Notes: generated by a model from the letters alone, not told the origin. A stretch of 64,000 nt of DNA from BOG-224 sp963783505 (GCA_963783505.1 CAWAOP010000041.1:325545-389544), one strand, 5' to 3'. Numbered from the stretch's first letter, positions 35,971-44,320 are shown. A program made the numbers and translations.

Positions 35971-36387
35971 GTGAGGCGCTGTCTGGTGGACGAACTGATG
36001 GGCGATCTTGACTACGTGACCGTACACTGTGTCGCGATCAGGAATAAGCCTGGCTCCCCCGCCAGACACTGGTTTGATGGAGCGACGATGGGCAGAACCG
36101 GGGATTTGAAGCTCCACTACATTCGCCAGCCCGCCCAGTGGGAAGAGTCAATTGCCAGCGCGTCCGTTGGAGCTGATCGAATTTCGCAGATCCAGGTGGT
36201 CGTGCCACCGCCGTCAGCCTGTATACAAAAGTCGAGTGCGGCAAGAGTTCTGATCGGAAGAGGAAGTGGGTTCCAGTGTGAAGAACTCTTCAAAGTTCTC
36301 CCACGCGCAGAGAGAATCCTAGCAGAAATGATTTCGGCCAGAGCTAGAATAACGGTGATGTGCTTCCAACCGCTTCACAGCGGCTGA
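35971..36387 (+). CDS. probable C-terminal continuation of the HD protein, in another frame
   Basis: One base after the HD stop a GTG opens a 138-codon frame with LVDELMGDLDYVTVHCVAIR and ADRISQIQVVVPPPS. This looks like the C-terminal region seen after the HD domain in SAMHD1-like proteins. It is one base forward of the HD frame, as the HD frame is of the membrane protein. It may be a broken 3' end or a separately translated subunit. No independent family is recognised. Confidence 0.5.
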   Translation: MRRCLVDELMGDLDYVTVHCVAIRNKPGSPARHWFDGATMGRTGDLKLHYIRQPAQWEESIASASVGADRISQIQVVVPPPSACIQKSSAARVLIGRGSGFQCEELFKVLPRAERILAEMISARARITVMCFQPLHSG

Positions 36388-36410
36388 AAAAGAGCAGATA
36401 AGGCAGGCGT

Positions 36411-36794
36411 CTATGCAGGAGCTAGGGCAGGACTAGCCCAGGACGCATCAAATCCGAGCGCCTGTGCCACCTTCGCCAGTGCCAAAGGATTACCCTGCGC
36501 CTCTCTCTCCAAGATGGCTCGGCAGAGTTCCACCCCACTCGCTTGGACGTCCAGGGGGCTCCGTTTGCTTGCGTAGTCCGCGGCCAGCAGCCGGCCGAAA
36601 AATGCCTCGACATCCTCGGAATAGAAGCCACCGGGAACCCTGCGAAGGGCCACCTTCTCGACCTCTTCCAACCCTTTCTGCCTAGCCTCGAAAAACAGTT
36701 TGGACACGTCCTCGATGAGGAGGGGACTGTTAGTACTCTTAGCCTTCAAGATGGCAAACGCCATGATCGCCTCAGGGGAAATTTCCGCCGCCAT
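36411..36794 (-). CDS. unknown protein, divergent from the XRE regulator
   Basis: I choose the ATG at 36794 because it follows GGAGGT; this gives 127 residues. The frame is open to a GTG at 36947, which would add 51 residues. The product is mainly helical (ISPEAIMAFAILKAKS, VSKLFFEARQKGLEEV), acidic and without recognisable motifs. A minus-strand promoter with a perfect TATAAT lies at 36977-37004 and contains the operator of the neighbouring regulator, so expression is probably controlled by it. The next gene in this orientation is far away. Confidence 0.6.
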   Translation of the reverse strand: MAAEISPEAIMAFAILKAKSTNSPLLIEDVSKLFFEARQKGLEEVEKVALRRVPGGFYSEDVEAFFGRLLAADYASKRSPLDVQASGVELCRAILEREAQGNPLALAKVAQALGFDASWASPALAPA

Positions 36795-36976
36795 CGCTAC
36801 CTCCATTATCGTCCCAGACTCTGCGATTCTACATCGCAATGAGCCAATCTGAGCCAAGAATCGTAAAAGTGCCCGCTTTTCTCTACGAGCATCAGTACTG
36901 GTCCTCCCCGACACCACTAAATCTGTGGGCCTCCAACGATCCGCCACACTATATTGGGTCTGGACTTTTGATTCCT

Positions 36977-37007
36977 ATTATACTAGGATTTTCCTAGTTG
37001 TCTAGGA
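36977..37007. promoter_or_regulatory. divergent promoters with a palindromic operator
   Basis: On the minus strand TAGACA (37004-36999), a 16-base spacer and TATAAT (36982-36977) form a promoter for the 36411 gene. The spacer is the palindrome CTAGGA-TTT-TCCTAG (36983-36997), and a third half-site CTAGGA lies at 37002-37007. On the plus strand TATACT at 36979-36984 could serve the regulator gene, with a very short leader. Confidence 0.65.
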
Positions 37008-37363
37008 AAAAACGTGCGATCAGAACGGGGCTGAACGATGTGCTCTGGGAGCGCGTCGCGGAAGCTCTTTCCCTACAACGGAAGCGGCTTCCCGATCTTT
37101 GGCGCGCACTAAAGCGAAATAAGAACACATACACCAGTTGGGTAAATGGCCGAACGACTCCACAAGTATCTGATTTAGAAGAACTTGCCAACGCCTTGAA
37201 GGTTGACGCAGCCGATCTCCTACGCCCTGTCGGCCAGCCGCTGAAGCTGTTACCCAGACAACTTGAACTGCCCTTTGAACCGGGCGGAAAAACCGCAAAG
37301 GTACAATTGGAATGCACAGCAACCGGTGTCGTCGTGAGGATAGCGGATCGGGAGGTCGCATAG
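36998..37363 (+). CDS. XRE-family helix-turn-helix regulator
   Basis: The 121-residue protein starts with TTG at 36998, inside the operator region. Residues 14-70 form a lambda-repressor-like helix-turn-helix: VAEALSLQRKRLPDLWRAL, then NTYTSWVNGRTTPQVSDLEELANAL, with the typical LANALKVDAADLL end. The C-terminal 45 residues carry no known domain. It probably binds the CTAGGA palindrome and half-site overlapping its own start and the divergent promoter, repressing itself and the 36411 gene; this is inferred from position. Confidence 0.8.
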   Translation: MSRKKRAIRTGLNDVLWERVAEALSLQRKRLPDLWRALKRNKNTYTSWVNGRTTPQVSDLEELANALKVDAADLLRPVGQPLKLLPRQLELPFEPGGKTAKVQLECTATGVVVRIADREVA

Positions 37364-37855
37364 CCCTCGCTCACCCCTCCACCTATCGCGGCACGAAGCG
37401 CGTGGCCACTGATCGTAGCCCGTCGGCCTCATGCGCTTTCGTCTCGGCGCTCCCCGAGCCAATCTACATCGAGATGGGCGACGCGAAGGTCTTGTCGGGC
37501 GCTCCCAGCAAGTGCACCTGGCCAACCCCCATATACTGCGGGAACGCTCGAAGGGCAGGCTGGACGCCAGGCCCCATACGTCCGTCGCCGGGACCAGAAT
37601 CGGGTTGGGATAGTGCATGGGCGAAAATGGGATCCCCGCGAGTCCGGCCGCCAGCCAGCGGCTCGTAACAGGCTACACCATCTCCGCGAACAGGCTGCGG
37701 CGAAGCAGCGGCGCAAAAGGCGGACACCGGACGGTGGGCGGCGACTCCTTACGTTCGCTCTCCGTTGGCGGCAAGCCACCCCATTGACGTGGTGCTTCTA
37801 TGGGACTAAGATTTCGGCCGTGGACCCTTACCGGGGCCCCCAACGAGGTTCATGC
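37364..37855. other. intergenic region with no recognised gene
   Basis: Short frames on the minus strand (for example one with NPILVPATDVWGLASSLPF and, in another frame, GQVHLLGAPDKTFASPISM) hint at a decayed gene, but I recognise no family. The gdhA promoter should lie near the right end; ACGAGG at 37843-37848 precedes its ATG. Confidence 0.4.
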
Positions 37856-39118
37856 ATGTTAGCTACCGCTATCGCTGAAAAGAACGCTTATGAGGTCGCG
37901 CTTGAGAATTTCGACCTGGCGGCGGATGCGCTGGAACTCGAGCCAAGCTTGCGAGCCATGATCAAACGCCCGGAACGCGTCTTATCGGTCGGCGTTCCGG
38001 TGCGAATGGATACCGGACAGGTCGTCCGGTTTGAAGGGTTCCGGGTACAGCACAATACGGCCCGCGGACCCGCCAAGGGCGGCATCCGCTATCACCCCAA
38101 CGTCACCGTCGACGAAGTGAAAGCGCTCGCCACCTGGATGACCTGGAAGTGCGCCGTGGTCAACATTCCCTTCGGCGGGGGAAAGGGCGGCGTCACCTGC
38201 GATCCCAAGAGCATGTCCAATCGGGAACTGGAGCATCTGACCCGGCGCTACGCCAGCGCCATTCTGCCGCTCATCGGGCCGGAAAAGGACATTCCGGCTC
38301 CGGATGTCTACACTACTCCGCAAATCATGGCGTGGATTATGGACACCTACAGCATGCACCAGGGCTATCCGGTACATAGCGTGGTGACCGGCAAGCCGAT
38401 CGCGCTGGGCGGATCGCTGGGACGCAATGAGGCCACCGGGCGCGGCTGCTATTACACCATCCAGAGCGCCTGCGAGCACCTGAAGATTCCCGTGAAGGGC
38501 GCGCGCGTGGTGGTGCAGGGATTCGGAAACGCCGGGTCGATCGCCGCCCACCTGCTGGATAGCGCGCAAGCCGTGGTGATCGCCGCGAGCGACTCGCGGG
38601 GCGCGATTTACAACAGGCATGGCCTGGACATCCCCAAGCTCATCATGCATAAGGAACGTACCGGTTGCCTGAAGGGCTTCCCAGGGGCCGAGGACATCAC
38701 GCCCGAGGAACTGCTCGCGGCCGAATGCGAGATTCTCGTCCCGGCCGCTCTCGAAAACGCGATCACCGCGGAGAATGCGCACATGGTTCATACGCGGCTG
38801 ATCGCGGAGGCCGCCAATGGGCCCGTCACACCCGAAGCCGACCGCATCCTGGAAGGCCGGGGCATCTTCCTCATCCCCGACATTCTCTGCAACGCAGGGG
38901 GCGTGACCGTATCCTACTTCGAGTGGGTCCAGGATGAGGCGCACCTGTTCTGGGACGAAAACGACGTGAACGCCAAGCTCGAAAAGATTATGACGCGATC
39001 GTTCAACGACGTCTCCAAGATCTACACGGATCGCAAGGTCAGCATGAGAATCGCCGCCAACATGCTGGGAATCGGACGCGTCGCCGAAGCGTGCAGGCTG
39101 CGCGGACTGTATCCATGA
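37856..39118 (+). CDS. gdhA: glutamate dehydrogenase
   Basis: This cytoplasmic enzyme interconverts glutamate and 2-oxoglutarate plus ammonia. The product is 420 residues from the ATG at 37856; upstream codons in the same frame lack similarity. The substrate-binding region GPAKGGIRYHPNVTVDEVKA and the catalytic-lysine segment IPFGGGKGG are intact, as are PAPDVYT and the Rossmann motif VVQGFGNAGS. The length fits the hexameric bacterial type. The coenzyme preference is not decided by the motifs seen. Confidence 0.95.
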   Translation: MLATAIAEKNAYEVALENFDLAADALELEPSLRAMIKRPERVLSVGVPVRMDTGQVVRFEGFRVQHNTARGPAKGGIRYHPNVTVDEVKALATWMTWKCAVVNIPFGGGKGGVTCDPKSMSNRELEHLTRRYASAILPLIGPEKDIPAPDVYTTPQIMAWIMDTYSMHQGYPVHSVVTGKPIALGGSLGRNEATGRGCYYTIQSACEHLKIPVKGARVVVQGFGNAGSIAAHLLDSAQAVVIAASDSRGAIYNRHGLDIPKLIMHKERTGCLKGFPGAEDITPEELLAAECEILVPAALENAITAENAHMVHTRLIAEAANGPVTPEADRILEGRGIFLIPDILCNAGGVTVSYFEWVQDEAHLFWDENDVNAKLEKIMTRSFNDVSKIYTDRKVSMRIAANMLGIGRVAEACRLRGLYP

Positions 39119-39487
39119 TTGTGGAGCGGGTTCCCGACCCGCTCCCGGCCATAACCTCTTGTCGACGCGCGGTGACCGGAAACGCCGATCGCCTTATTCG
39201 TACTTTCGGCTCGTGCGCCCATGAAATCGCGCTGCCGGCAACCGGGCGTCGCAAATAGCATTTCCGCGGGGGCGGCGGCTCGCTCGGAGCGAGCGGTATA
39301 AGCCTGCATTCCGAAGTTGAATTCGACGGCGTCGGGCCTGTGCGCCAGAGAGTGAAACGGTGGAACGGGTTGTAACAGGGCATGCCCTGTCTACGAAGCC
39401 TTCCTAAATTCGGGACTCGGTTTCGGCCGCCCCCGCCAGTGCTATCCTGTTCCCAAATACCCCTTCGCGCTCGAGAGGATTAGCCGT
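39119..39487. other. intergenic region with terminator-like hairpin
   Basis: GAGCGGGT/ACCCGCTC (39124-39144) forms a perfect 8-bp hairpin just after gdhA, without a T-run. The motif TTGTAACAGGGCA near 39370 recurs inverted near 47350. No coding sequence is recognised. Confidence 0.5.
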
Positions 39488-40438
39488 ATGTCAGCTCAAA
39501 ATGTGATCGCCGTCATTGGAGCCACTGGGGCTCAGGGTGGAGGGCTTGTCCGCGCCATCCTGCGCGACGCGGGCTCGAAGTTTCGCGCCCGCGCTATCAC
39601 CCGCAATCCCGAATCGGATAAGGCCCGCGAACTGGCCCAACTTGGCGCTGAAGTGGTCTCCGCCAATCTCGATGACGAGGCCAGCCTGCGAGCCGCTTTC
39701 TCCGGCGCCTACGGCGCGTACTGCGTGACCAACTACTGGGAGCACTTCTCCCCCGAAAGGGAATTGGCTCAAGCTCGCGCCCTGGCCGGCGCGGCCCGCT
39801 CCGCGGAACTCCGGCACGTCGTCTGGTCGACCCTCGAAGACACGCGAAAATGGGTTCCGCTCGACGACAGCCGCATGCCCACCCTTCAGGGCAAATACAA
39901 AGTTCCGCACTTTGACGCCAAGGGCGAAGCCAACCGTTTCTTCGTCGAGTCCGGCGTACCCGCAACCCTTCTGCTTACCTCGTTCTACTGGGACAACTTC
40001 ATCGGCTTCGGCATGGGCCCGCAGAAAGGCCCCGACGGCGCGCTGGGCATTACCTTCCCGATGGGTGACAAGAAACTCCCCGGCATCGCCGCCTTCGATA
40101 TCGGCGCTTGCGCTCTCGGCGTCTTCCGCCGCCCTGACGAGTACGCCGGCAAGACGGTTGGAATCGCGGGCGGCCACCTGACCGGCGCGGAAATGGCCGC
40201 GGCGTTCACGCGCGTGTTGGGCCAACCGGTCCGCTACAACGACGTGCCTCCGGATGTCTACCGCTCCTTCGGCTTCCCCGGCGCCGACGACCTCGGCAAC
40301 ATGTTTCAGTTCAAGCGCGACTTCAACGAGTATTTCTGCGGGGCGCGGAGTCTGGTGACGTCTCGCTCCCTGAACCCGGACCTACTGACCTTCGAGGCTT
40401 GGCTGACCCAGAATAAGTGCCGCATTCCGATGCCGTAG
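39488..40438 (+). CDS. NmrA-like NAD(P)-binding protein
   Basis: The 316-residue protein is an atypical short-chain dehydrogenase of the NmrA/HSCARG type. The N-terminal Rossmann motif reads VIAVIGATGAQGGGLVRA, followed by ITRNPESDKA. The central region has FDAKGEANRFFVESGVPATLLLTSFYWDNF, typical of NmrA-like proteins that lack the YxxxK active site. Such proteins often sense the NADPH/NADP ratio or act as quinone or isoflavone-type reductases. Neighbours give no clue to a substrate. Convergent with dnaJ across a palindrome that contains both stop codons. Confidence 0.88.
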   Translation: MSAQNVIAVIGATGAQGGGLVRAILRDAGSKFRARAITRNPESDKARELAQLGAEVVSANLDDEASLRAAFSGAYGAYCVTNYWEHFSPERELAQARALAGAARSAELRHVVWSTLEDTRKWVPLDDSRMPTLQGKYKVPHFDAKGEANRFFVESGVPATLLLTSFYWDNFIGFGMGPQKGPDGALGITFPMGDKKLPGIAAFDIGACALGVFRRPDEYAGKTVGIAGGHLTGAEMAAAFTRVLGQPVRYNDVPPDVYRSFGFPGADDLGNMFQFKRDFNEYFCGARSLVTSRSLNPDLLTFEAWLTQNKCRIPMP

Positions 40439-40450
40439 CCGCGCGGCTAC
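40435..40450. terminator. 16-bp perfect palindrome spanning two convergent stop codons
   Basis: GTAGCCGCGCGGCTAC contains the TAG of the NmrA-like gene on the plus strand and the TAG of dnaJ on the minus strand. It could act as a compact bidirectional RNA hairpin, although there is no loop or T-run. Confidence 0.45.
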
Positions 40451-41577
40451 ATGAAGTAGTCTTTGACTTTCTCGAAGATCCCTTTTTCGGCGGGGGCGTT
40501 GTCGGCGGGCAAAGTCTCGCGTAGTTCTTCGAGAATTCTGCGCTGATCGCGCGTCAGCTTCTCTGGCACCAGCACTTCGATGTGGATAATCAAATCGCCG
40601 CGCAAGCCGCCGTTCAGACTGGGGAAGCCTTTTTGACGCAAGCGGAATTGCGTGCCGCTCTGCGTGCCTTCCGGCACCTTCAACTTCTGCGGAGTCGAGA
40701 GCGTCGGCACTTCCAGTTCGCAGCCCAGAGCCGCCTGCGCGACGTTGATGGGAATGGCGCAGTGCAGGTCGTCCTCGCGGCGCTCGAAGAACGCGTGCGG
40801 CTTCACCTTGAGAACGACATAGAGATCGCCAGTGGGGCCGCCGCCTTCGCCGGGTTGTCCCTCGCCGGTCAGCCGGAGGCGGGTTCCGGTATCGACTCCC
40901 GGAGGGATGTTGATCTTCAGCTTGCGTTGCGCCTGCCGTTTGCCCTGGCCGCGGCATCGGGAGCAGGGATTGCGGTTGATGCGGCCCGCGCCCGAGCAGG
41001 TATTGCAGGGACGGCGGATCGAAAGGAAACTCTGCTGGAAAAGTAACTCCCCGCGGCCCTGGCACGTAGGGCACTGGGCCGGCGAAGTGCCCGGCTCGGC
41101 GCCGGTTCCATGACAGCGGTCGCAGGCATCCAGGCGGGGAACCTGGATTTCGGCGTTCAGCCCGGAAGCGGCCTCCTCGAAGGAGATTTCCAAATCGTAG
41201 CGGACATCTTCGCCGCGGTGCACGCGGCCACGCCCCCGGCGTCCCGAGCCGCCGAACATTTCGCCGAAGCCAAAGAAATCGCCCAGTATGTCGCTGAAAT
41301 CCGCGAAAACGTCCTGATTGAAACCGGATGGCGCGCTCGATCCCTGTAAACCGGCGTGCCCGTAGCGGTCGTAGATGGATCGTTTCTGAGCGTCGCTCAG
41401 TACGGTATAGGCCTCGGAGGCCTCTTTGAACTTCTCTTCCGCCGAAGGATCGCCGGGATTACGGTCGGGGTGGTATCGTAGCGCCAGTTTGCGGTATGCG
41501 CCCTTGATGTCCTGGTCCGAAGCGTCCCGGCTCACACCGAGAACCTCGTAGTAGTCGCGCTTGGAAGTGGGATTCAT
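40447..41577 (-). CDS. dnaJ: chaperone DnaJ
   Basis: DnaJ is the Hsp40 co-chaperone that delivers substrates to DnaK and stimulates its ATPase. The 376-residue protein has the J domain with RYHPDRNPGD, a Gly/Phe-rich linker (FFGFGEMFGGSGRRGRG) and four zinc-finger CxxCxGxG repeats (CDRCHGTG, CPTCQGRG, CNTCSGAG, CSRCRGQG). Two C-terminal beta domains follow. It starts 5 bases after grpE, as the last gene of hrcA-grpE-dnaJ. dnaK is not in the window. Confidence 0.97.
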   Translation of the reverse strand: MNPTSKRDYYEVLGVSRDASDQDIKGAYRKLALRYHPDRNPGDPSAEEKFKEASEAYTVLSDAQKRSIYDRYGHAGLQGSSAPSGFNQDVFADFSDILGDFFGFGEMFGGSGRRGRGRVHRGEDVRYDLEISFEEAASGLNAEIQVPRLDACDRCHGTGAEPGTSPAQCPTCQGRGELLFQQSFLSIRRPCNTCSGAGRINRNPCSRCRGQGKRQAQRKLKINIPPGVDTGTRLRLTGEGQPGEGGGPTGDLYVVLKVKPHAFFERREDDLHCAIPINVAQAALGCELEVPTLSTPQKLKVPEGTQSGTQFRLRQKGFPSLNGGLRGDLIIHIEVLVPEKLTRDQRRILEELRETLPADNAPAEKGIFEKVKDYFM

Positions 41578-41581
41578 CGCG

Positions 41582-42136
41582 CTACGGTTTGACGGCGACC
41601 TTCACCATGGCCGGCCGGAGCAGTTTGCCCCGGAAGTTGTAGCCGCGTTGAAACTCGCCGAGAATGGCCTGATCTTCGGCGTCTTCCGTCTCCACGCGCT
41701 GTACCGCCTGATGCCGCGAAGGGTCGAAGCGGTGGCCAGCGGTCTCGATGGGCTCGAGGCCCGTCTTCTTCAACGCTTCCCGAAGGCCTTGGTAGATGAG
41801 CTCCACGCCTTTGGCGTATTCGGCGTCCGTAGTCTCATGGCTCAGGGCGCGCTCGAGATCGTCGAGAGTGGGCAGGAGGGAGCCGACCAATTCCATGGCC
41901 GCAAATTGCACGAAATCCGAGCGCTCCCGCTCGGCCCGGCGGCGGGAGTTATCGAAATCGGCGTGGAGCCTAAGCAGCCGGTCGGTAAGTTCCGCCTTCT
42001 CGGCGGCCAGCCGGTCGCGCTCGCTCGAGACGGCCTGAAGCTCGCCCTCCAGCGTTTCGGCGGGCAGATCTGCGCTTCCCGTCGTGGCGGAGACGTCTTC
42101 GGATGACAGGTTTTGTTCTGTGTTCTGAATATCCAC
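41582..42136 (-). CDS. grpE: nucleotide exchange factor GrpE
   Basis: GrpE releases ADP from DnaK. The 184-residue product has an acidic, variable N terminus, a long coiled coil (ELQAVSSERDRLAAEKAELTDRLLRLHADFDNSRRR in part) and the C-terminal beta domain with FDPSRHQAVQ and the GYNFRGKLLRPAMVKVA signature. It lies between hrcA and dnaJ, 93 bases after hrcA; a 9-bp hairpin sits in that gap. Confidence 0.96.
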   Translation of the reverse strand: MDIQNTEQNLSSEDVSATTGSADLPAETLEGELQAVSSERDRLAAEKAELTDRLLRLHADFDNSRRRAERERSDFVQFAAMELVGSLLPTLDDLERALSHETTDAEYAKGVELIYQGLREALKKTGLEPIETAGHRFDPSRHQAVQRVETEDAEDQAILGEFQRGYNFRGKLLRPAMVKVAVKP

Positions 42137-42176
42137 TGCTATTGATTAGATTAACAGAGTGATTTCATCGGCCCGG

Positions 42177-42200
42177 CGGCCGGATGCGGATATCCGGCCG
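42177..42200 (-). promoter_or_regulatory. hairpin in the hrcA-grpE intergenic RNA
   Basis: CGGCCGGAT (42177-42185) pairs perfectly with ATCCGGCCG (42192-42200) around a 6-base loop. It is placed where processing or stability hairpins occur in other heat-shock operons; the role here is inferred. Confidence 0.45.
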
Positions 42201-42229
42201 AACCGCTCAGTGAAACTCCCGAGCCCCCT

Positions 42230-43270
42230 TTAGAATTGAGCGTTCTGAAGCGCCCGCCCGGTTTCAAGAACGGCCGTCATTACCCGGCCGTAGTGCATCC
42301 GCATAGGGCCGAGCACGGCCACCTTGGCCGGCATCCCGCTGGCCATGCGAACGGTTACTCCGATCAAAGCGAGGTCCCGCATGGCGGGATGGGCTTCGCG
42401 CAGGCCCACGCGCACCGCCAGCTCGCCGGGCGGCTGCTCCAGGAAACGGTCGAGCAGTTCGAGAAGCCGCTCCTTCTCTTCCAGCGCCTGAAGCAGTTCG
42501 CGCATTCGCTCGCGCGTCAGTTTCGAATCGATCCCCAGAAGGTTGGAGACGCCTTCCGTATGCACGTCCGGCGAAACGTCCGCTTCCAACATGCCCTTCT
42601 CGCAGAACAACCGCAGCTTGCGCAAGGCGGCCCGATACAGCTCGCGGTCATTCACGATGCGGTGGAGGAGTTCCCGCCGCGCATCGCCCAGGCGCCATCC
42701 GCTGAAGTTGATGTTGACGTAATTCCGGATCGAGAGGAGTTCCTCGGGCGTGGCGGGTTCTTCCAGGGTCACCACGCGGTGCCGCACGATGCGATCGCGC
42801 GTCACCAGAATCATGAGGACGCGCCGGTCGGCCAGAGGCGCAAGCTCGATCTGATCGAGCTGTTGCGTCAGCGAAGGGATGGCGGCGGCGATGCCCATGT
42901 TATGGGTCAGCTCCATCAGGATGTGGCTGGAGCGTCCCAACTGGGCGTCGAGCGTGGGCAGGGCGCGGAACTCGTCCCGCAGCCGGTCCGCGTCCTCGGT
43001 GGGAATCCGGCTGGCCGTCAGAGATAGCGCAAAATGGCGAAACGCCTTCTCGGTAGGGACCCGTCCCGCGGAGGTGTGGGGCTGCTCCAGATAGCCAGCC
43101 TCAACCAGATCGGCCATGACATTGCGGATGGTGGCTGCGCTCAAGGGCTCGTCAAACCGCTTCGAGACGATGCGCGACCCCACCGGCTCCCCCGTCTCGA
43201 TATACGTTCGGACGATGGAGTTCAACACCTCGAGTTGGCGGGCCTGGTGCGGCGCGGCGCTCTTGCGCAA
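42230..43270 (-). CDS. hrcA: heat-inducible transcription repressor HrcA
   Basis: HrcA represses class I heat-shock operons by binding CIRCE and needs GroEL to fold. The 346-residue product starts with TTG eight bases after AAGGGGG. The N-terminal winged helix (VLNSIVRTYIETGEPVGSR, LSAATIRNVMADLVEAGYL, PHTSAGRVPT) is intact, followed by the GAF-like dimerisation region ending IGPTRMHYGRV-type as LGPMRMHYGRV. It heads the hrcA-grpE-dnaJ operon. I found no canonical CIRCE upstream of it. Confidence 0.95.
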   Translation of the reverse strand: MRKSAAPHQARQLEVLNSIVRTYIETGEPVGSRIVSKRFDEPLSAATIRNVMADLVEAGYLEQPHTSAGRVPTEKAFRHFALSLTASRIPTEDADRLRDEFRALPTLDAQLGRSSHILMELTHNMGIAAAIPSLTQQLDQIELAPLADRRVLMILVTRDRIVRHRVVTLEEPATPEELLSIRNYVNINFSGWRLGDARRELLHRIVNDRELYRAALRKLRLFCEKGMLEADVSPDVHTEGVSNLLGIDSKLTRERMRELLQALEEKERLLELLDRFLEQPPGELAVRVGLREAHPAMRDLALIGVTVRMASGMPAKVAVLGPMRMHYGRVMTAVLETGRALQNAQF

Positions 43271-43408
43271 TGAGATAGCCCCCTTGCCATCATTCTAGTG
43301 GTCCAGCGCTGGAGGGTCAACATGGCAGTGATATCCGCAGCGTTATTTGCGGGAGGATGCCTGCGCAAGTCCTGTTAGAATGTTGCTTCAATTCGACTGG
43401 AGGCCCGT

Positions 43409-43795
43409 GTGATCGCTGCGCTCATGCGTTATTACAGTTGTTTGTTTCATGGCGTGCTCACGCTCTTTCTGCTCTTGGCGTCCGGTTCGGCGCTGATCGC
43501 CGGAGCCGGCTCGTTGCGGCTGGACATGCTGCCCTGGAGCGGATCGACTTTGACTTACGCGGTCTTTTTCTCGGCCCTGTTCGGATTGGCATCCGTGATT
43601 CTGGCGCTCAAGCGCCGGTTCCCCGCGCTGCTCTTCCTGTGGAGCCTGTTCGTAACCGCGATGCTGGTCTGGGGATACGTCTTCACACAGTACGGGTTCG
43701 CCCCCGGCGAGTGGCTGCTGGCGGTTCTTTTTGTAGCCGGCGCCGCGATCGCCATTCTCGGCCCGTGGTTCCAGATGCGCGAACGGCGCGCCTGA
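43409..43795 (+). CDS. four-span membrane protein of unknown function
   Basis: The 128-residue product starts with GTG behind GGAGG. It has four hydrophobic segments: about residues 12-32, 48-66, 70-92 and 100-118. The loops carry few charges and the C terminus (FQMRERRA) is basic and probably cytoplasmic. No family is recognised. It is a single gene between hrcA and the vsr operon, on the opposite strand to both. Confidence 0.7.
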   Translation: MIAALMRYYSCLFHGVLTLFLLLASGSALIAGAGSLRLDMLPWSGSTLTYAVFFSALFGLASVILALKRRFPALLFLWSLFVTAMLVWGYVFTQYGFAPGEWLLAVLFVAGAAIAILGPWFQMRERRA

Positions 43796-43840
43796 CGCGC
43801 CGCGTTCGGGTTCCACCCAAAATCGCCGGCGTCCTTCGCT

Positions 43841-44320
43841 TCAATGCGCCTTGCGGGCAACTCTGCCCGGCTTTTTTCGAAGGTTGCCGATAGGGCGCTC
43901 GTCCGTGCTTCGGAGACGCCGCTGTTCGACAACCCGTCGTATCCGGGCGATACTCGAATTCGCCTGAATCTTGCACTCCCGGACTCTCAGAACGCTCCAA
44001 CCAGCCTGGCGCAGCTTCCGAGCCACTCGCCGGTCCCGGCGCTGGTTGTCGGACACCTTCTTGCCCCAGAAGCCCACGTTGCTTTTTGAAGGACGATTAC
44101 AGGTGGGGCAACCGTGCCAGAAGCACCCATCGACAAACAGCGCGACCTTGAGGCTCGGCCATGCGAAGTCCGGCTTGCCGATCACCGGCCATTGTCTGCG
44201 GTACCCCGATATCCTCTCGCGCCGCAGGACCGCTGACATGGCTTGTTCCGTGGAGCGGTTTCCCTCGCTCCTTACGGATGCCATGATCCGTGAACGGACC
44301 CGCTTGGGAACATGGTCCAC
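43841..44320 (-). CDS. vsr: very short patch repair endonuclease Vsr
   Basis: Vsr nicks DNA 5' of T:G mismatches that arise when 5-methylcytosine deaminates, protecting methylase sites. The 159-residue protein contains RSRIMASVRSEGN at the N terminus, the catalytic-metal segment KPDFAWPSLKVALFVDGC and the zinc-binding FWHGCPTC region, then the WSVLRVREC strand. The C-terminal extension is basic. It is the third gene of a methylase/nuclease/Vsr set; its presence supports a C5-cytosine methylase as the partner. Confidence 0.92.
   Translation of the reverse strand: MDHVPKRVRSRIMASVRSEGNRSTEQAMSAVLRRERISGYRRQWPVIGKPDFAWPSLKVALFVDGCFWHGCPTCNRPSKSNVGFWGKKVSDNQRRDRRVARKLRQAGWSVLRVRECKIQANSSIARIRRVVEQRRLRSTDERPIGNLRKKPGRVARKAH

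Noticed and set aside
43271..43408. CIRCE operator upstream of hrcA
   Set aside because: No TTAGCACTC/GAGTGCTAA-like inverted repeat is present; reported only as an absence.
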